Of a DNA stretch of 64,000 bases, positions 34,022 through 46,217 are shown one piece after another. Where the stretch lies: positions 1 through 64,000 of the forward strand of contig MU858143.1 in assembly GCA_033297075.1 (NCBI GenBank), given 5' to 3'. The notes under the pieces were generated by a model. That model was not told the DNA's origin, did no database searches, and was given only the letters and a program-made list of their open reading frames with translations. The DNA comes from Rhypophila decipiens (Eukaryota > Ascomycota > Sordariomycetes > Sordariales > Naviculisporaceae). The translations under genes were made by a program, and so were the position numbers. Every line of letters begins with the position of its first letter. Position 1 is the first letter of the stretch.

Positions 34022-37000
34022 CTAGCTCTTCTTTGCATAATAGCCTCCCATATCCAACGCCAACACGAGCGCCTCAATAGGGTTGCCAGCAAGCTCGTCT
34101 CTCCCCCGCCGTTGATCCCAGTCATCTTCATCCCTGACACCAGAAGAAGTCTTTGTCTTTTCCGCCCCGGTCGTACTGCTACCCGCCTTCTTCTCAGCAA
34201 GTCCTTTACAAACCGCAACAAACAACTCCACCTTCTTTCTGAAAATCCCATACAAGTCCTGAAACGTCTCTCTTTCGCCATCCTGGTGAACTGCGTCCTT
34301 CCCCTCGGTACTACTACGTGTAGGACCGATTCCACCACGCCGCAGCAGCTTGGAAAACCTCAGGATGACACCAAAAATATCCTCCAGCAACCTGAGCACC
34401 GGACCTTGGCGCTTTCTAAGCAGCAGAGCGGACATAATCTCGTCGAGGACCTCTTCCTGCCTCTTTTGGAGACGATCTGGGCTGAATATATGTCCACCTC
34501 TCTTCCCGCCCTTCGAGCTGCTGTTCCTGCTGTATGTGCCGCCAAGGTCAGCTTCTACATTATCCAGCCAATTCTCAAATACGGCCCATGGCGTGGTGAT
34601 GCCCATCCCAAAGACATAACCAGCCAGCTGATTCACGAAATGGCGAGACTCGATTCGGAAGCGGATGAATGCGGCAGTGCTGTTGTCCTCCAGCATGCTG
34701 CCTCGGAAGAATTGCTGGTCGACAATGTAGAGCATCCTCAAAAGCCGCAATAGGAACCCGAAAATGCGGTCGTACTTGGCGAGCACGATAGGGCTGATCA
34801 CCGTGCGCAGTGTCACGGGGGGTTTATATGAGAGCCGGAGGAAATCCAGCGCTTCGAGGGCGTCGGGGTCCATGCACCGGTCGATTTCTTCGGGAGCGAG
34901 GTCTCGCACGGCGAAGCTAAGCTCGCCTGGCAAGTCAGAGTCGGAGATCCGCGAGGCCGAGGCCGCCGGTGCACTGCTGGTAGTCGTAATAGAATGCGGC
35001 GGTATGTGTTGTGGCCCGCGTGTTCCAGGATGACGGTAGCTGTCAGATAACACGCCCATCAGGGCAAGCCGCAGTTCTGAGCTCGCCGGCGGCCAGTTTT
35101 CTCGACCACCGCCCAGTCGAAGACCCATCACACCGCCGGCCAGGGCGACGCCGGCCTTGCGCTCGGCCGTCTCGAGATCCGCGTCAAACAGGGCGTGCGA
35201 GAGCCGGCTGCAAAGTAGTCCATTGCCCATTAGGTAGCACTGTTTCAACAGATCGAGATGGATCCGTAGCCCATGGGCGCTGAACAAGAGCCTCATACAC
35301 TCCCGATGCACCACGGCGGACTGGGCAGTGATGATGGGGCCGAAGGACAGTAACGGGACAAGAGACCAATGCGGACTGAAGCTGTCATTTTCTGTTCGAG
35401 CAGTCGTGTCTTTGTATAATCGGGCCCGGAGTAGCGTGGCGACGGGGTCTGGCGCCGGCGAGGTGGGGGGCTGCAGAGGCTGGTCTAACCGGTCCATGGA
35501 TGCCAGGATAGTCTGCGCTATCTGCTCGTCGCTTCTCCCAAAGAACTCGAGCTGGCGGCCCGCCGGCTCCTCAGAGGTTGATGGCGTCCCGAACGAGGCC
35601 TTGGTCGGAGCTCCCCGTTCAACCGCAAGCGACAGGGCATCTCGATACCTATTGACTCTTCTCTCCAGGTTCTGTATCGAGTCCCAGTCAAACTGCCACT
35701 CCAGCTTTGGTGGCCCGACCGAATCGATCAGATCCTGCCTTGAAAGAGGATTCTCGGGGTGATGTTCTCGCAGAAACCGAAGGTTACGTCCCGTCTCGAA
35801 GATGGTCTGAGCAACATCAGCTCCCAGAAACGAGGGAATCTTGTCCTCGTCGAGGAAATAATCGGGTCCCTCCAGCTCGAACCCGACATCATCGATCCAC
35901 AGTCTGTCAGCGACCTTTATGAAGGCCTTGCCGGTGCCCGCTTTGGACACTGGCGTTCCATGCTCGGGTTTAAGCCCAATCCACTCCTCGACAAAGTCGG
36001 TCCAAGGTCTTGAAGTCAGTCTCAGAACTTCGGCGACAGCCTCTCGTACTAAGCTGTCCTTATAATCCGAGGTCTGGACCTCTTGAAAGAGGCGCGACAG
36101 GATTCCCTCCTCGGACCGTTGCTGAAGGAGCGCCTCGACTAGGCCCTGAAAGGAAGCCAACATCAACTGAACAGGCCGCACCAGAGACGAGAGCTGGAGA
36201 ATCGAGCGTGCCAGCCTTCCACGAGCACCCAGCTCGGAGAGGACCGTCACAACGAGGCGGTCAATTACACCAGCCAACGCCACCCTCGTGGGTGTGGATG
36301 GGTTCGAAAAGGTCCGCTGGACGAAGCGCTGAAGATATCTGATGGCATTTGCGCAACCGAGACAGAGCTTGTCGATACTCTGCATCAGTTGCACTGAGAC
36401 GCCAGAGGTCTTCACGTGAGGGGCCGTCTTGGTGAAGGCCTTGTTCTCGTCATCCCATGAAAAGAGGACGGACCCCCGTCCCAAGGCCAGATTCAGTAGA
36501 CAAGCGCAGTATATAGAGTCAGCCAGAATGGCCGGCTCGGTGCCTTGTTGGATCTGATTCTGGGCTTCCAGCGCATCAAAGACAGAAGGTCCTGCTTCGG
36601 TGATAAACACGGTTGTGTGGTCTCGACCGTCTGGCTGAGTGAACTTCTCCCAAGTCATGTACGCGGGTCGTTTGACCAAGCCATGGTCAGACAACAACCA
36701 CACGTCATCTTCGGGAACGGCTAGGTTTTGCCCAGTGTCCGTAGACGTCTTCTCGGATTGTTTTGTATCATCGGACCTGGGCTGCTGGACAACCAGGTCT
36801 TTCGGAATATCAGGGAGCCTGAAGAAGCCATCGGGGGAAATACCCTCCGGTAGCAGAACATGCGGGTCTGGCCCCTGGAGTTTTGTGACAGAGTCAACAT
36901 TCGGTAGTAATGAGTGGGGAGTACTTATGTGTGACACGTCCAGCGCGAACAGGGGGTTTCTCTTATGGAGATCGAGGAGCGCCTGGTTGAGGCTGTCGGA

Positions 37001-37060
37001 TGGCTGCGAGAAATCGGGTATCGTGAATAAATCAGCCATTCTTGCATCGTCATTGGCCAT
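34022..37060 (-). CDS. Gamma-tubulin complex component (GCP5/GCP6 type)
   Basis: One uninterrupted exon, 1012 residues. Spc97/Spc98-family proteins form the ring that binds gamma-tubulin and nucleates microtubules at spindle pole bodies. Seen: an N-terminal linker (MANDDARMADLF) with polar residues to about 150; a GCP N-terminal-like helical part with YLQRFVQRTF and RSILQLSSLVRPVQLMLASFQ; and in the C-terminal half LSYKPPVTLRTVISP followed by LAKYDRIFGFLLRLLRMLYIVDQ, the conserved gamma-tubulin-binding domain signature. Length and divergence from Spc97/Spc98 favour the accessory GCP5 or GCP6 (Alp16-like) class, which I cannot separate by eye. It shares a 433-bp divergent promoter with EAF7. 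Confidence 0.88.
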   Translation of the reverse strand: MANDDARMADLFTIPDFSQPSDSLNQALLDLHKRNPLFALDVSHISTPHSLLPNVDSVTKLQGPDPHVLLPEGISPDGFFRLPDIPKDLVVQQPRSDDTKQSEKTSTDTGQNLAVPEDDVWLLSDHGLVKRPAYMTWEKFTQPDGRDHTTVFITEAGPSVFDALEAQNQIQQGTEPAILADSIYCACLLNLALGRGSVLFSWDDENKAFTKTAPHVKTSGVSVQLMQSIDKLCLGCANAIRYLQRFVQRTFSNPSTPTRVALAGVIDRLVVTVLSELGARGRLARSILQLSSLVRPVQLMLASFQGLVEALLQQRSEEGILSRLFQEVQTSDYKDSLVREAVAEVLRLTSRPWTDFVEEWIGLKPEHGTPVSKAGTGKAFIKVADRLWIDDVGFELEGPDYFLDEDKIPSFLGADVAQTIFETGRNLRFLREHHPENPLSRQDLIDSVGPPKLEWQFDWDSIQNLERRVNRYRDALSLAVERGAPTKASFGTPSTSEEPAGRQLEFFGRSDEQIAQTILASMDRLDQPLQPPTSPAPDPVATLLRARLYKDTTARTENDSFSPHWSLVPLLSFGPIITAQSAVVHRECMRLLFSAHGLRIHLDLLKQCYLMGNGLLCSRLSHALFDADLETAERKAGVALAGGVMGLRLGGGRENWPPASSELRLALMGVLSDSYRHPGTRGPQHIPPHSITTTSSAPAASASRISDSDLPGELSFAVRDLAPEEIDRCMDPDALEALDFLRLSYKPPVTLRTVISPIVLAKYDRIFGFLLRLLRMLYIVDQQFFRGSMLEDNSTAAFIRFRIESRHFVNQLAGYVFGMGITTPWAVFENWLDNVEADLGGTYSRNSSSKGGKRGGHIFSPDRLQKRQEEVLDEIMSALLLRKRQGPVLRLLEDIFGVILRFSKLLRRGGIGPTRSSTEGKDAVHQDGERETFQDLYGIFRKKVELFVAVCKGLAEKKAGSSTTGAEKTKTSSGVRDEDDWDQRRGRDELAGNPIEALVLALDMGGYYAKKS

Positions 37061-37493
37061 GGTGTAGATTCTTCCAGGGTAGGGGCATTTTGATAATATT
37101 CTCGAGGGTTTCGTTTGATTCTAGGGGTTTGTTTCCCTGATGGGCTTCCTTCCCCCTGTACATGGATGAGTCTGATGAGGACGCGCTTTCCAAATACCGG
37201 TAAGCTCGACCAATCAGATGACAAGCGCGTTCGAGACTTCCGCGACGCTAGCAGGGTGCCCCACGTGGAGATGCCTGCCGCCTCATCACTCAGTTGAGAA
37301 CCTTGAAAGCTTCCAGTTTCACGACGCACCATTCGCAAGAGCTTTCACTTCTATACGTAAACCAGAACGTCCATTCCAGTTTGCTTAACATACTATCGAG
37401 AATACAACCTCTACCGCTCAAATGATTAGCGTCCAACTTTGTCTACCCTGCCATCATTAGTGGTATACCCTCAAAACTTACAAACCGCAGTCC
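37061..37493. promoter_or_regulatory. Divergent promoter GCP/EAF7 with CCAAT box
   Basis: 433 bp between two divergent start codons. CCAATCA lies at 37210-37216 (+ strand), a good match to the CCAAT-binding complex site. No TATA box is obvious. Confidence 0.5.
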
Positions 37494-38492
37494 ATGCCGC
37501 CAAAGAAACGAGGGCCTCGCAGCAGCACACAAGCTGCTGCAACTGCGACTCCTTCGTCGGCAGCCACACCTGCCCAAGATGACGATCCTATGGATATTGA
37601 TACCCCCGTCGCCTCCGCGACCCCAACAGCACCTCAACCACCACCGCGTCCGAAAGTGAACCTCAATGATGGATGGACTGACGACCAACTCGCATCTTTA
37701 TTCAAGGGCGTGGTCAGATGGAAGCCGGCTGGTCGGTCTTCTCCCCCGTGGTCCTGACGAGGCTCGGCTGACTCGTTGACACACCACTCGTCTACAGGCA
37801 TGCACAGGCATTTCCGAATGCTCGCCATCAGCGAACATCTCCGAAACCACGGCTTCGATCCCGACGTCTATCCGCACACCCGCCCTTCTGGAATCTGGAT
37901 CAAACTGACCGACTTCTTCGACCTGGCCACAATAGATGCTTTCGAGAACTCTCTCAGCCCTCCTCCAGACCAGCCCGGCCAACGACGGCGCTGGAAGGAT
38001 TTCCGCCTTCCCTTGGACGACTTTGGTGATCTGATGATGGCGCGGAGGGTCGCTGACCCGAGTGAGGCCCCCACCAGTCCACCCCAATGGGATCCCGAGG
38101 AGCCGATAGCTAGCAGAGACAGAGTATCTGCTGCTCCCGCCCAGAGCTCGGCAAAAAAAAAGAGACGGGACAACGCCCCCAAGACTCGCAGTAGCACAGT
38201 GGAGGACACCGAGGGCGATACTTCGGCCCCTAGTCCGCAGCGGAGGACTGCTAGAGGTGCCCGAAGCGCGAAACGGACCGCGAGTAAGGCCAGAAAAGCA
38301 AAGGAAGTAGCATCTAGCGGGACAGAAAGCGAAGAGGAAGAGGACGACGGTGACGGGGAAAGCGAGGAAGAGGACGAGGAAGAAGAGGAGGAGACAGGTA
38401 CACCGGCTTCCAAGACTAGTCGGCGCGGAGGGAGAGGTCGTGGGGCGAGGGGACGCGGCAGGGGTAGGGGTAGAGGCCGTGGGAGAAGCTGA
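37494..38492 (+). CDS. EAF7: NuA4 histone acetyltransferase subunit Eaf7
   Basis: Two exons, 37494-37731 and 37798-38492, 310 residues. Eaf7 (human MRGBP) is a subunit of the NuA4 H4/H2A acetyltransferase and forms a submodule with Eaf3 and Eaf5. The conserved CT20/Eaf7 domain spans the 66-nt intron: [20 protein letters not shown], then [15 protein letters not shown], then [16 protein letters not shown]. The N-terminus is proline/alanine-rich. The C-terminal half is a linker with basic KKKRRD, then an unbroken acidic run of glutamate and aspartate (about residues 255-280), ending in a glycine-arginine RGRGRGRG tail that probably binds nucleic acid. The splice (GTCGGT donor, CTACAG acceptor) restores frame exactly. 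Confidence 0.94.
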
Positions 38493-38983
38493 AGTGGCCA
38501 ACACAAAAGTTGATGAACCTTTTTCCGTTCAAACCAAAGGTAGTCTTTGGTTGAGCATCGAGCAGGAATGTGATCTTGTCAATGGTTATCTAAAGATAGC
38601 GACTCTTTTTGCTCTAGTAGATGCAGCGCATGATACTCGGGTCTTGTAATGGCGATAAGAGATGCACCATTGCAGTGGATTGCAGTGCTGTAGCTTAGGT
38701 TTGGAGGATGACCCCGCCTGCCTATTGCCCGGGACTCTTTAGCCCCGCAACCGCAACGCGTACATACAGTACGGCGGGGGTTGAGGCCCGTGTCAAATAC
38801 AGACATGACGTGCCAAAGCAGTTTGCTTCAGATTTATCGTCCTGTGATTATATCAAGCAATTACAAGTTTGTCGCCTGCATATTTCCTCACAAGTCCTGG
38901 AGAGACATCGACATCGACATCCTAGCATCGTTGAGTAAAGACCGATTGAACGGGAAAAGAAAATCACTGAAACGACCGACCCA
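38493..38983. other. Intergenic EAF7-ASK1
   Basis: About 490 bp containing the EAF7 3' flank and ASK1 promoter. No other feature is seen. Confidence 0.6.
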
Positions 38984-40716
38984 ATGTCCCTATCCCGCCC
39001 AGGACCACCTCCTCCTGCCAGGAATCTGTCACTTACCGAAGAGCTCGAGAAGCTTGAGCAGTCCATTACTCTTACACTACAAGGTCGGTCCCTCTGTTTG
39101 GAGCCTTTTTGATGATCGGCATGTCAGATTCTCACAGAGATAGAAACACGCAGAGATCGACCACAACTTTAGCAAAGCGCACCGCATCGTAACGACAAGC
39201 ATATTGCCATTAGTTGAGCTATATGGCGAGCACTCGCGCTCTGTCTGGGAAGCCTCCAAGGTAGTAGCGGCTCCTGTTATCTATTACGTGCTGTATTTAC
39301 TTTGTCCTTGCTCACAATATATGGTTACCCGAGGAGCAGTTCTGGAAGCAATTCTTCGAGGCATCCGCCAATGTCTCGCTGTCGGGATACGAGGAGCTTG
39401 CGCACGGGGAAGACTCGACAGCTCTGACGGGAGAGGAGGAAGAGACCACGGTGCAGCATGAGACGACGGTCCAATACACGCCACGCCTCCGGAGCGACAG
39501 CCGGGATAACAAAACGGCCGCCCAGGACGACACATTTTCGACGGAGCAGTCGTCCCTCTACCAGGAAAACGTCAGCGAAGTACAAGATCAGTCGCTCCTC
39601 AGCGACGCAGATGGCGATCTATCGGGAAGCACGCCGCGGCCGCCAGCCACCAAGACTCTCTCAATACGTCCGCAATTCGCCGGCTTGGACTCGCCTTACG
39701 AAGCGCTCAAGAAGCGTGAGCTCAGCAAAGGAGGTGCCGGGAGAACCGGAGACGGATCCGGAGGAGGAGGAGGAGGAGGAGGAGGAGTAGTAGTAGTCAT
39801 TGGTGCCGAATCTCCTTCTGACGAGGAGGAATCCGACACGGAGCTCCTCTTCCAACAACATACCGCCCGACTGCCCGACATGTCCATGACACCCCGGACA
39901 TCCCTCAACCCAGGCGACGGCGGGGGTGGACTTTTCGGAGACAAAAAAGACTCGCTTCTCCACCGCCTGCCGGACGGCAAGAACTATCGTGTCATGGCGA
40001 CCCCCCATCGAGGAGCTGGGATGCATCCTACCGGTGTGTCGCCGATTAAATGGAAAGTGACGGAGAAACCGCCGGCGGCTGGAACTACCAAGGACAAGGA
40101 GAAAGAGACGGTCCCTCTTTGGCAGGATTCTCCCATGTCGAGCCCCGAGATGGCGGTTCCCCAGCTGCGGAGCGCGGCCTTCATGTCGCCTATGCGTGCG
40201 GCGTATAGGGGAAGAACAGGGGCCGCGGCTCTGGCGGCGGCCGGACCGAGGACGCCTGGCGTGAGTGTGCAGACGCCTATGACGGGCAGAAAGACGAGAG
40301 ATGTGTACAGCGGGAACCAAGACCATCAGCAGCAGCAACATGGGGAGGAAGAACATAGCAAGTATGCGGACGACATGACATGGGAAAGTGACAGCGAGGA
40401 GGGCGCCTATGGTGGGTTTGGAGGGATGAGTCCGCCCAAGACGATTCAGTTTGCGCTGCCGCCGTCCAAGCTGTTACAGACTCCTGGTACGTTTTCTGTC
40501 CATCCGCCTCTGCCGTTATTGCTGTTGGTGACAGTAGGTTTGAACATACACGTGTCGCTGACATGTTTCGCATGATTTCCCCATTTAGCTCGAGAGGCGA
40601 GCAAGCAGATTGTGCAGAATATTCTCCTGACTGCGGGAGCTGAGCCGGACGGCCAGTCCGAGTATAGCCCTACCATGGTCAAGATGAACCCGGATATACT
40701 GGATGATACTTTTTAG
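38984..40716 (+). CDS. ASK1: DASH complex subunit Ask1
   Basis: Four exons: 38984-39083, 39154-39260, 39340-40486 and 40589-40716, 493 residues. Ask1 belongs to the fungal DASH/Dam1 ring that couples kinetochores to spindle microtubules. The conserved region is at the N-terminus: LTEELEKLEQSITLTLQ, EIDHNFSKAHRIVTTSILP, WEASKFWKQFFEASANVSLSGYEE, joined across introns 1 and 2. The rest is disordered and S/T-P-rich (TPRTSLNP, TPGVSVQTPMTG), as expected for a Cdk1 substrate, and closes with QTPAREASKQIVQNILLTAG and a short acidic end. A GGA/GTA microsatellite at about 39761-39798 codes for a glycine run followed by valines. All introns keep frame (70, 79, 102 nt). Its homolog is absent from animals. 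Confidence 0.94.
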
Positions 40717-43700
40717 ACAGTACCGTTGGCCTAAATGAGATGAAGGTTCACCCGTGTCACTATGTTCATCAACAAGCGTCTTCCTTTGCGAGTGTTTTCT
40801 TGTTGTGGTCTTGGACACGGTGAAATGGTCTCTAGGCTCTACGGGTATCCTGACCTCTGGGAATATCACCTCCCCGTTCCCCGTTGACAAGGTAGTTGTG
40901 CAAGATATGGAGCCCAGCTTCACAAGTAAATTCGAGAAAAGCAATCGGGGCTGACGGATCAAGTTATGTATAGAGTCTAGATTACGCAATTACATCAACC
41001 ACGCCTGGTATTTTGCCCATCCATTCAATCCGTTGCAAAGAGTGATCGAGACAGAAAAGACGGGACCCCCTTTGAACTCGTCTGTCTAGGTCGTCTCATC
41101 AAGTCTCATGAAGGAGTTAAAGAGATTCCCGAGCCGTTCCTCCCGCCGCCCTGTCAGTCAGGTCGTTCGCTCATTCAGGCTGTTCGTCCCTCTCAATCGT
41201 TGTCGGTATAGGCAGGTGGGTGGCCTAGGTGAGTGGTCACCTCTAACACCCCATCCTAATCTGCGAACGGAGGATACTCTTCTGATCGGGATAACTTTTT
41301 TTAGATTGAGACTGAGACTTTGAAGTCGACGAAGGAGTCGCTTTTTCCGATCTAGAAGACACCCTTTGCTTCTCTTGACTGAGTGATGAGCTGTGTGTGC
41401 TTGTGCTTGAAGAGAGGGTGGTCGTCGATGGTGAGGTTTGGTCTATGGTTGTTTGAGTAGCATGTTAGAACTTATTATAGATAGGAGCATTGTAATCGTA
41501 GGCGGAGTGAGAAAGAAAGCAGGCACTGCCTTGGACGTACACGGCTGGGTAGGCATCTTTGATCCTGGTAAGAACCTGGAGGAGTTGGATTTAGATTTGT
41601 CTCAAAGCTGTAGGTAGGCTTTGTTCAAAAGCTGTGGTGAGATGTTTTGAAGATTGGAGAGAACTGGATGCTCTTGCTGCTTCTGGTGATGTTGAACCAA
41701 ATCCTCTCCAGATAATGCCGGCGATCAACGATGCTTTATATATACAACTATCTCTCACAACCCACATCAACACACACCATTATGTTGGGATACTGAGAAC
41801 CGACCATCTTCAAGTTCGAGGGCGTATCGGATGCGTATCCAGCTAGGCTTGGATGTGATAGGAAAAGAAAGAACCAGCAGCCGGCATGCGTCAATGTTCC
41901 AAACAGTTCGAGAAGGGCAGAGCCTCAGAAAATTTTCTTGGGAACAGCATGCTCCGCCGCGCCATCAGTAGCCCACTTGGGGTCTGTCAGGCGTCATCGA
42001 GACGCGAAGGCATACCGTACATGGAGTCGACGCCAACATCCAGGGGTGTTATCTGAGGTAGCCGCGTGTGCCACTCATCATGGACAGAGATATATGGGAA
42101 AAGAGAGCGGGCAAGAATTGGTGTCTCACGGCCCGAGAAAGCTACCAAAGTCAACAGGTAATTATGCCTCGTAAGTGCGGCATCATCAAGCCCGGATTAG
42201 GAAACGGGCCCGACTCAAGCGCGATCTTGTCCTGATCAAGCCCGGCGCGTTCTGATTCATCCTGCACCATACTGCCCTGGTGACAAACTTCCCAGTGCAA
42301 ATTTCGCTCGTTGTGCTTGCGTTGAGTCACACCCGTGTGTTGTCACAATCACACACGATGCCCTCCTTCCACATAAACCCCTCGTCTGCCGCGCACACGG
42401 GTGACGGCGAAGTGTTTTGCAGGACGGGGCACTGCCTAGGCGGGGAGTGGGTGACGTTGCGGCGGGGCTCAGTCTCGCGGCTCTCGCTCATCAGCATGAC
42501 ATGACGGGCCCGTTACAGGTACTTCCATGGTTAACAGCGAACCGCAATGCGGACTCTTCAAGGTGGGGCCTAAGCCCGAGAATAAGTCGGACGGCCCCCG
42601 GCTTCTGACAGGACTTGTTCACTCTGCCTTACCTGGGCAAGTGCTGGGCTTCAACACCAGAGCTGATGACCGGGCAAAAGAATCTTGAGGGCACTTTGGT
42701 GGTGGTTGGCGGCCGTGACGGGGCCGTTTCAGGACTGTGAAGCCATATATCTTCTCATTTCCAATCTCTAGGATGGCCCCCATCTGATGATTCCAATCGG
42801 TGCGGATGAACTCGGATACTGAGCCCTAAAATAATGGGCAAATGGCCTACGGATAGACAGAACCTTTTATTTCATTCCGACATCAATGTCTGATCTCCAG
42901 CTGTGACAGGTGCGGAACCAGGGCAGCACGGAAAGACCGCCGGGCGTCGACGAGGCCGTCTTCGAGAAAGACCCTTTTGAATCGTTTTGATAGGGTGGAG
43001 CTGTATAATACACTACATAGTCTGGTGTTTGACGCTATTATACTCTATTATCACATATTAAAGAGCTCTCTGTAGAGCCGTTTTATAACGAGTTAATAGA
43101 GCTAGGAAATGCTCCTTCTCGCCATTTATAAGGTGGGACCGGAGATCTTGCTTCGGAGTTAACGAATTTCTCGAAGGCAGTTTTCAAAGCGCTTAACTGT
43201 GAGTAAATTTCACATAAGGTGATCGGGACGCAGAGTGGCACATGTCCTGATGGGCGTGAGCTTGGCTGATCCCGGATCTTTTGATTCCGTGATCATTGGA
43301 AGTTGAAGAGTTGATCTCAATCAATCGGTACTATTGAAGAAGTCTGGTACGCGTTCGTATTCGTACACATCGACTTGTACAAGCGGGCGGCGGGGTTGAG
43401 AATGTGACTGGTCCGGAAGAGTTACCTATCATAAACAATGCGCATGTACATCTGTGTTCCTGAAATGTACGACATCTTGCTGCTCGAGTCGTGGGGGTAG
43501 TGCCAAAACCCCATTTAATCACTGTCCGTTTGGAAGGAAAAATGCCAAAGAAAAAGGAGTAATATATTGTAGGTATGCGCATGAAAAAATGGTACTTACA
43601 AGGTTTGTCCGACAAATGGCCAATGAGGTTCTGGAAAGTTTGTTCCTGGTCTGAAGGTCTGAAGGGCACCGTCTGAAGTTCTAGAGACGATACCGGGAAC

Positions 43701-44404
43701 GTGCCCAGACATTAGCTCAACAGAACTCGCCTACCACTAGATGTGTACATCGTACCGTAATCTGTATGCACAAACTAAACCCCATAAAAGAGAGCAGATG
43801 CACATATCTGGGATATCTGGACTTCTTCTTGCGCAATTGCAAGAGTCTCCTCTCATGAACAACCTCTAAGGAACACCGCTTATCAGTAATGCCAATTGGG
43901 TTTGTCCTTTAAATCCCCCTAAGTTCTAACAAACTTTGAAGGAGTTTATCCCAAGTGTGGAGCACGAGGAAGGTCCCTCGCCTGTCACAATCCCAGTCTG
44001 GCGTTCTGTAATTAAACAGAACCCCACCGCTCCCATCCAAGTGCAGTCGCTAAACAGCCCAATTTACCCCGGCGAACACTGAGTGACCTTTCCCCTTGCC
44101 AAGGGCCTAAATATTTTCTTCGTGTCTTCCGTGCTGCCCGTGGCCCCCGGGGATTGCTGGGTCTTGTTATTGCTGTCTCCAGTTCCTCCCTTTTCCCCTT
44201 CTTGCAGCGCTGCGAGAAACCTCAACAGCACTCTCCTCGGGACCCCAAGGTGCGCAGTGTTGTGCCACCTCTAATTGCAATCTCCGACCCCGTATTCCGG
44301 GCCTCCATCCTTCTGGCGACGACATATTCATTGCTCGTCTCCTGCGAATCCCCGTCACCACCCAAGACGCATATCGGACACCCGCGGCCCCTTCCAAAAA
44401 AAAC
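40717..44404. other. 3.7-kb gene-free region ASK1-ERG5
   Basis: No supported gene. Around 42990-43130 the DNA turns AT-rich (tataatacactac, tattatcacatatt), which may mark a decayed repeat, but I could not define its ends. The last 300 bp before 44405 are pyrimidine-rich and probably hold the ERG5 promoter and leader. Confidence 0.5.
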
Positions 44405-46217
44405 ATGGCCACCAATGCGACGAGCTTCACGTCGCCCTTGGCGAGCGTGAAGTACGGGGCTGTAAACTTCCCTTCCCAGCTCGAGTACGTCGTCGAGGCC
44501 ATTTCTCAGGCAAGCGCGTGGAGTGTCTTGTTCACCATCCTGGGACTGTTGGTTGCCTATGACCAAGGTCAGCCGAGTCTTTCTCTCTGCGCCAGTGAAT
44601 ACTTCGCCTCATGCTGACATCTTACCTGTCATAGTTTCGTACATCTTGAGGAAAGGCTCGATCGAGGGTCCGGCATGGAAGATGCCCTTCATTGGGCCCT
44701 TCCTGCAGTCGGTGAACCCAAAATTCGAAGAGTACTACGAGAAATGGAACAGCGGAGAGCTCAGCTGTGTGTCGGTCTTCCACAAGTAAGTCGGATCGTT
44801 TGGTCGATATGCCCACTCGCCATGGTAGCGCATGCTAATGCACAGGCGCATAGATTTGTCGTCATCGCCTCTACGCGTGATATGGCGCGCAAGGTGTTCA
44901 ATGCGCCCGCCTTTGTCAAGCCCTGTGTCGTCGATGTCGCCCACAAGCTTCTCGGTGCGGACAACTGGGTGTTCCTGGATGGCAAGGCTCACGTGGAGTT
45001 CCGCAAGGGCCTGAATGGGCTCTTCACGCGCAAGGCTCTCGAGATCTATCTTCCTGGACAGGAGGAGGTGTATAACCGGTACTTCAAACGCTTCCTCGAA
45101 GTCACCAAGGAGGCTGGCGGAAAACCCGTTCCTTTTATGACGGAATTCCGCGAGGTCATCACGGCCGTATCTTGCCGCACCTTTGTTGGCCACTACATCT
45201 CGGACGAGGCGGTCAAGAAGATTGCCGATGACTATTATCTTATCACCGCTGCTCTCGAGCTCGTCAACTTTCCCATCATCGTCCCCTTCACCAAGACATG
45301 GTATGGGAAGAAGGCTGCCGACATGGTGCTCGCTGAGTTTGCTAAGTGTGCTGCCAAGAGCAAGGTCCGCATGGCGGCCGGAGGTGCCGAGACCTGCATC
45401 ATGGACGCTTGGATCAAGCAGATGATCGAGTCGAAGAAATGGAGGGAGGCCGAGGCCGCTGGAACTATAAGCGAGGACATGGAGAAGCCGAATCCTCTGC
45501 TCCGCGATTTCACCGACTACGAGATCTCCCAGACCATCTTCACCTTCCTGTTCGCTTCCCAGGATGCCACCAGCAGCGCCGCCACTTGGCTTTTTCAGAT
45601 CATGGCCCAGCGCCCCGACGTCCTCGATCGTGTCCGTGATGAGAACCTCCAGGTCCGTAACGGCGATATCCACGCCCCTGTCAACATGGACCAGCTTGAG
45701 TCCATGGCTTATACCCGCGCTGTTGTCCGAGAACTGTTGCGATACCGCCCTCCCGTCTTGATGGTCCCATACGTTGTGAAGAAGGCATTCCCAATCACCC
45801 CCACCTACACCGTTCCCAAGGGTGCCATGGTGATCCCCACCACATACATGGCTCTCCGGGATCCTGAGGTCTATGAGAATCCTGATGAATTTGATCCCGA
45901 GCGATATTATACTGGCGATGCCGAGGTAAAGGGTGCGAAGAACTATCTCGTCTTTGGCACCGGTCCCCACTACTGCCTTGGCCAGCAATATGCTCAGCTC
46001 AACCTCGCTCTCTTCGTCGGAAAGGCGTCGTTGTTACTGGACTGGAAGCACCACCCCACGCCCCAGTCGGAGGAGATCAAGGTGTTCGCCACAATCTTCC
46101 CCAAGGTATGTCTTATTTTGCTCAACTGGAGCGGGATCGGGTAGTAAGGAGTATGAAAGCTAACGTCGCTGTAACTAGGATGATTGCCCGTTGACTTTCG
46201 CCGAGAGGAAATGGTAG
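44405..46217 (+). CDS. ERG5: Sterol C-22 desaturase (CYP61)
   Basis: Four exons: 44405-44567, 44635-44785, 44854-46105 and 46179-46217, 534 residues. Erg5 is the ER-bound cytochrome P450 that puts the C-22 double bond into the sterol side chain near the end of ergosterol synthesis. Seen: an N-terminal membrane helix (AWSVLFTILGLLVAY); proline-rich WKMPFIGPF; I-helix FASQDATSSAATW; ExxR as VVRELLRYRPP; heme-binding FGTGPHYCLGQQ with Cys479 as iron ligand; and the terminal IFPKDDCPLTFAERKW. FASQDATSS and the FPKDDCPL ending mark CYP61 rather than CYP51 (Erg11). Introns 67, 68 and 73 nt all keep frame; the last exon codes only for the final 12 residues. Confidence 0.96.

Noticed and set aside
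20584..37060. Co-regulated biosynthetic or defence cluster
   Set aside because: The genes flanking the large gap are a transcription factor and a microtubule nucleation subunit; no synthases, transporters, NLR or heterokaryon-incompatibility domains are present.
42950..43150. AT-rich patch as a RIP-mutated transposon
   Set aside because: Short, no inverted or direct terminal repeats and no coding trace that I can define; too weak to call.
44735..45988. 417-codon open frame on the minus strand
   Set aside because: It lies wholly antisense to ERG5, whose P450 motifs are unmistakable; its own translation has no domain and is explained by the codon bias of the sense gene.
44405..46217. CYP51 (Erg11) as identity of the P450
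   Set aside because: The I-helix FASQDATSS, heme loop GPHYCLGQQ and FPKDDCPL end are of the CYP61 type; CYP51 has a different heme loop and C-terminus.
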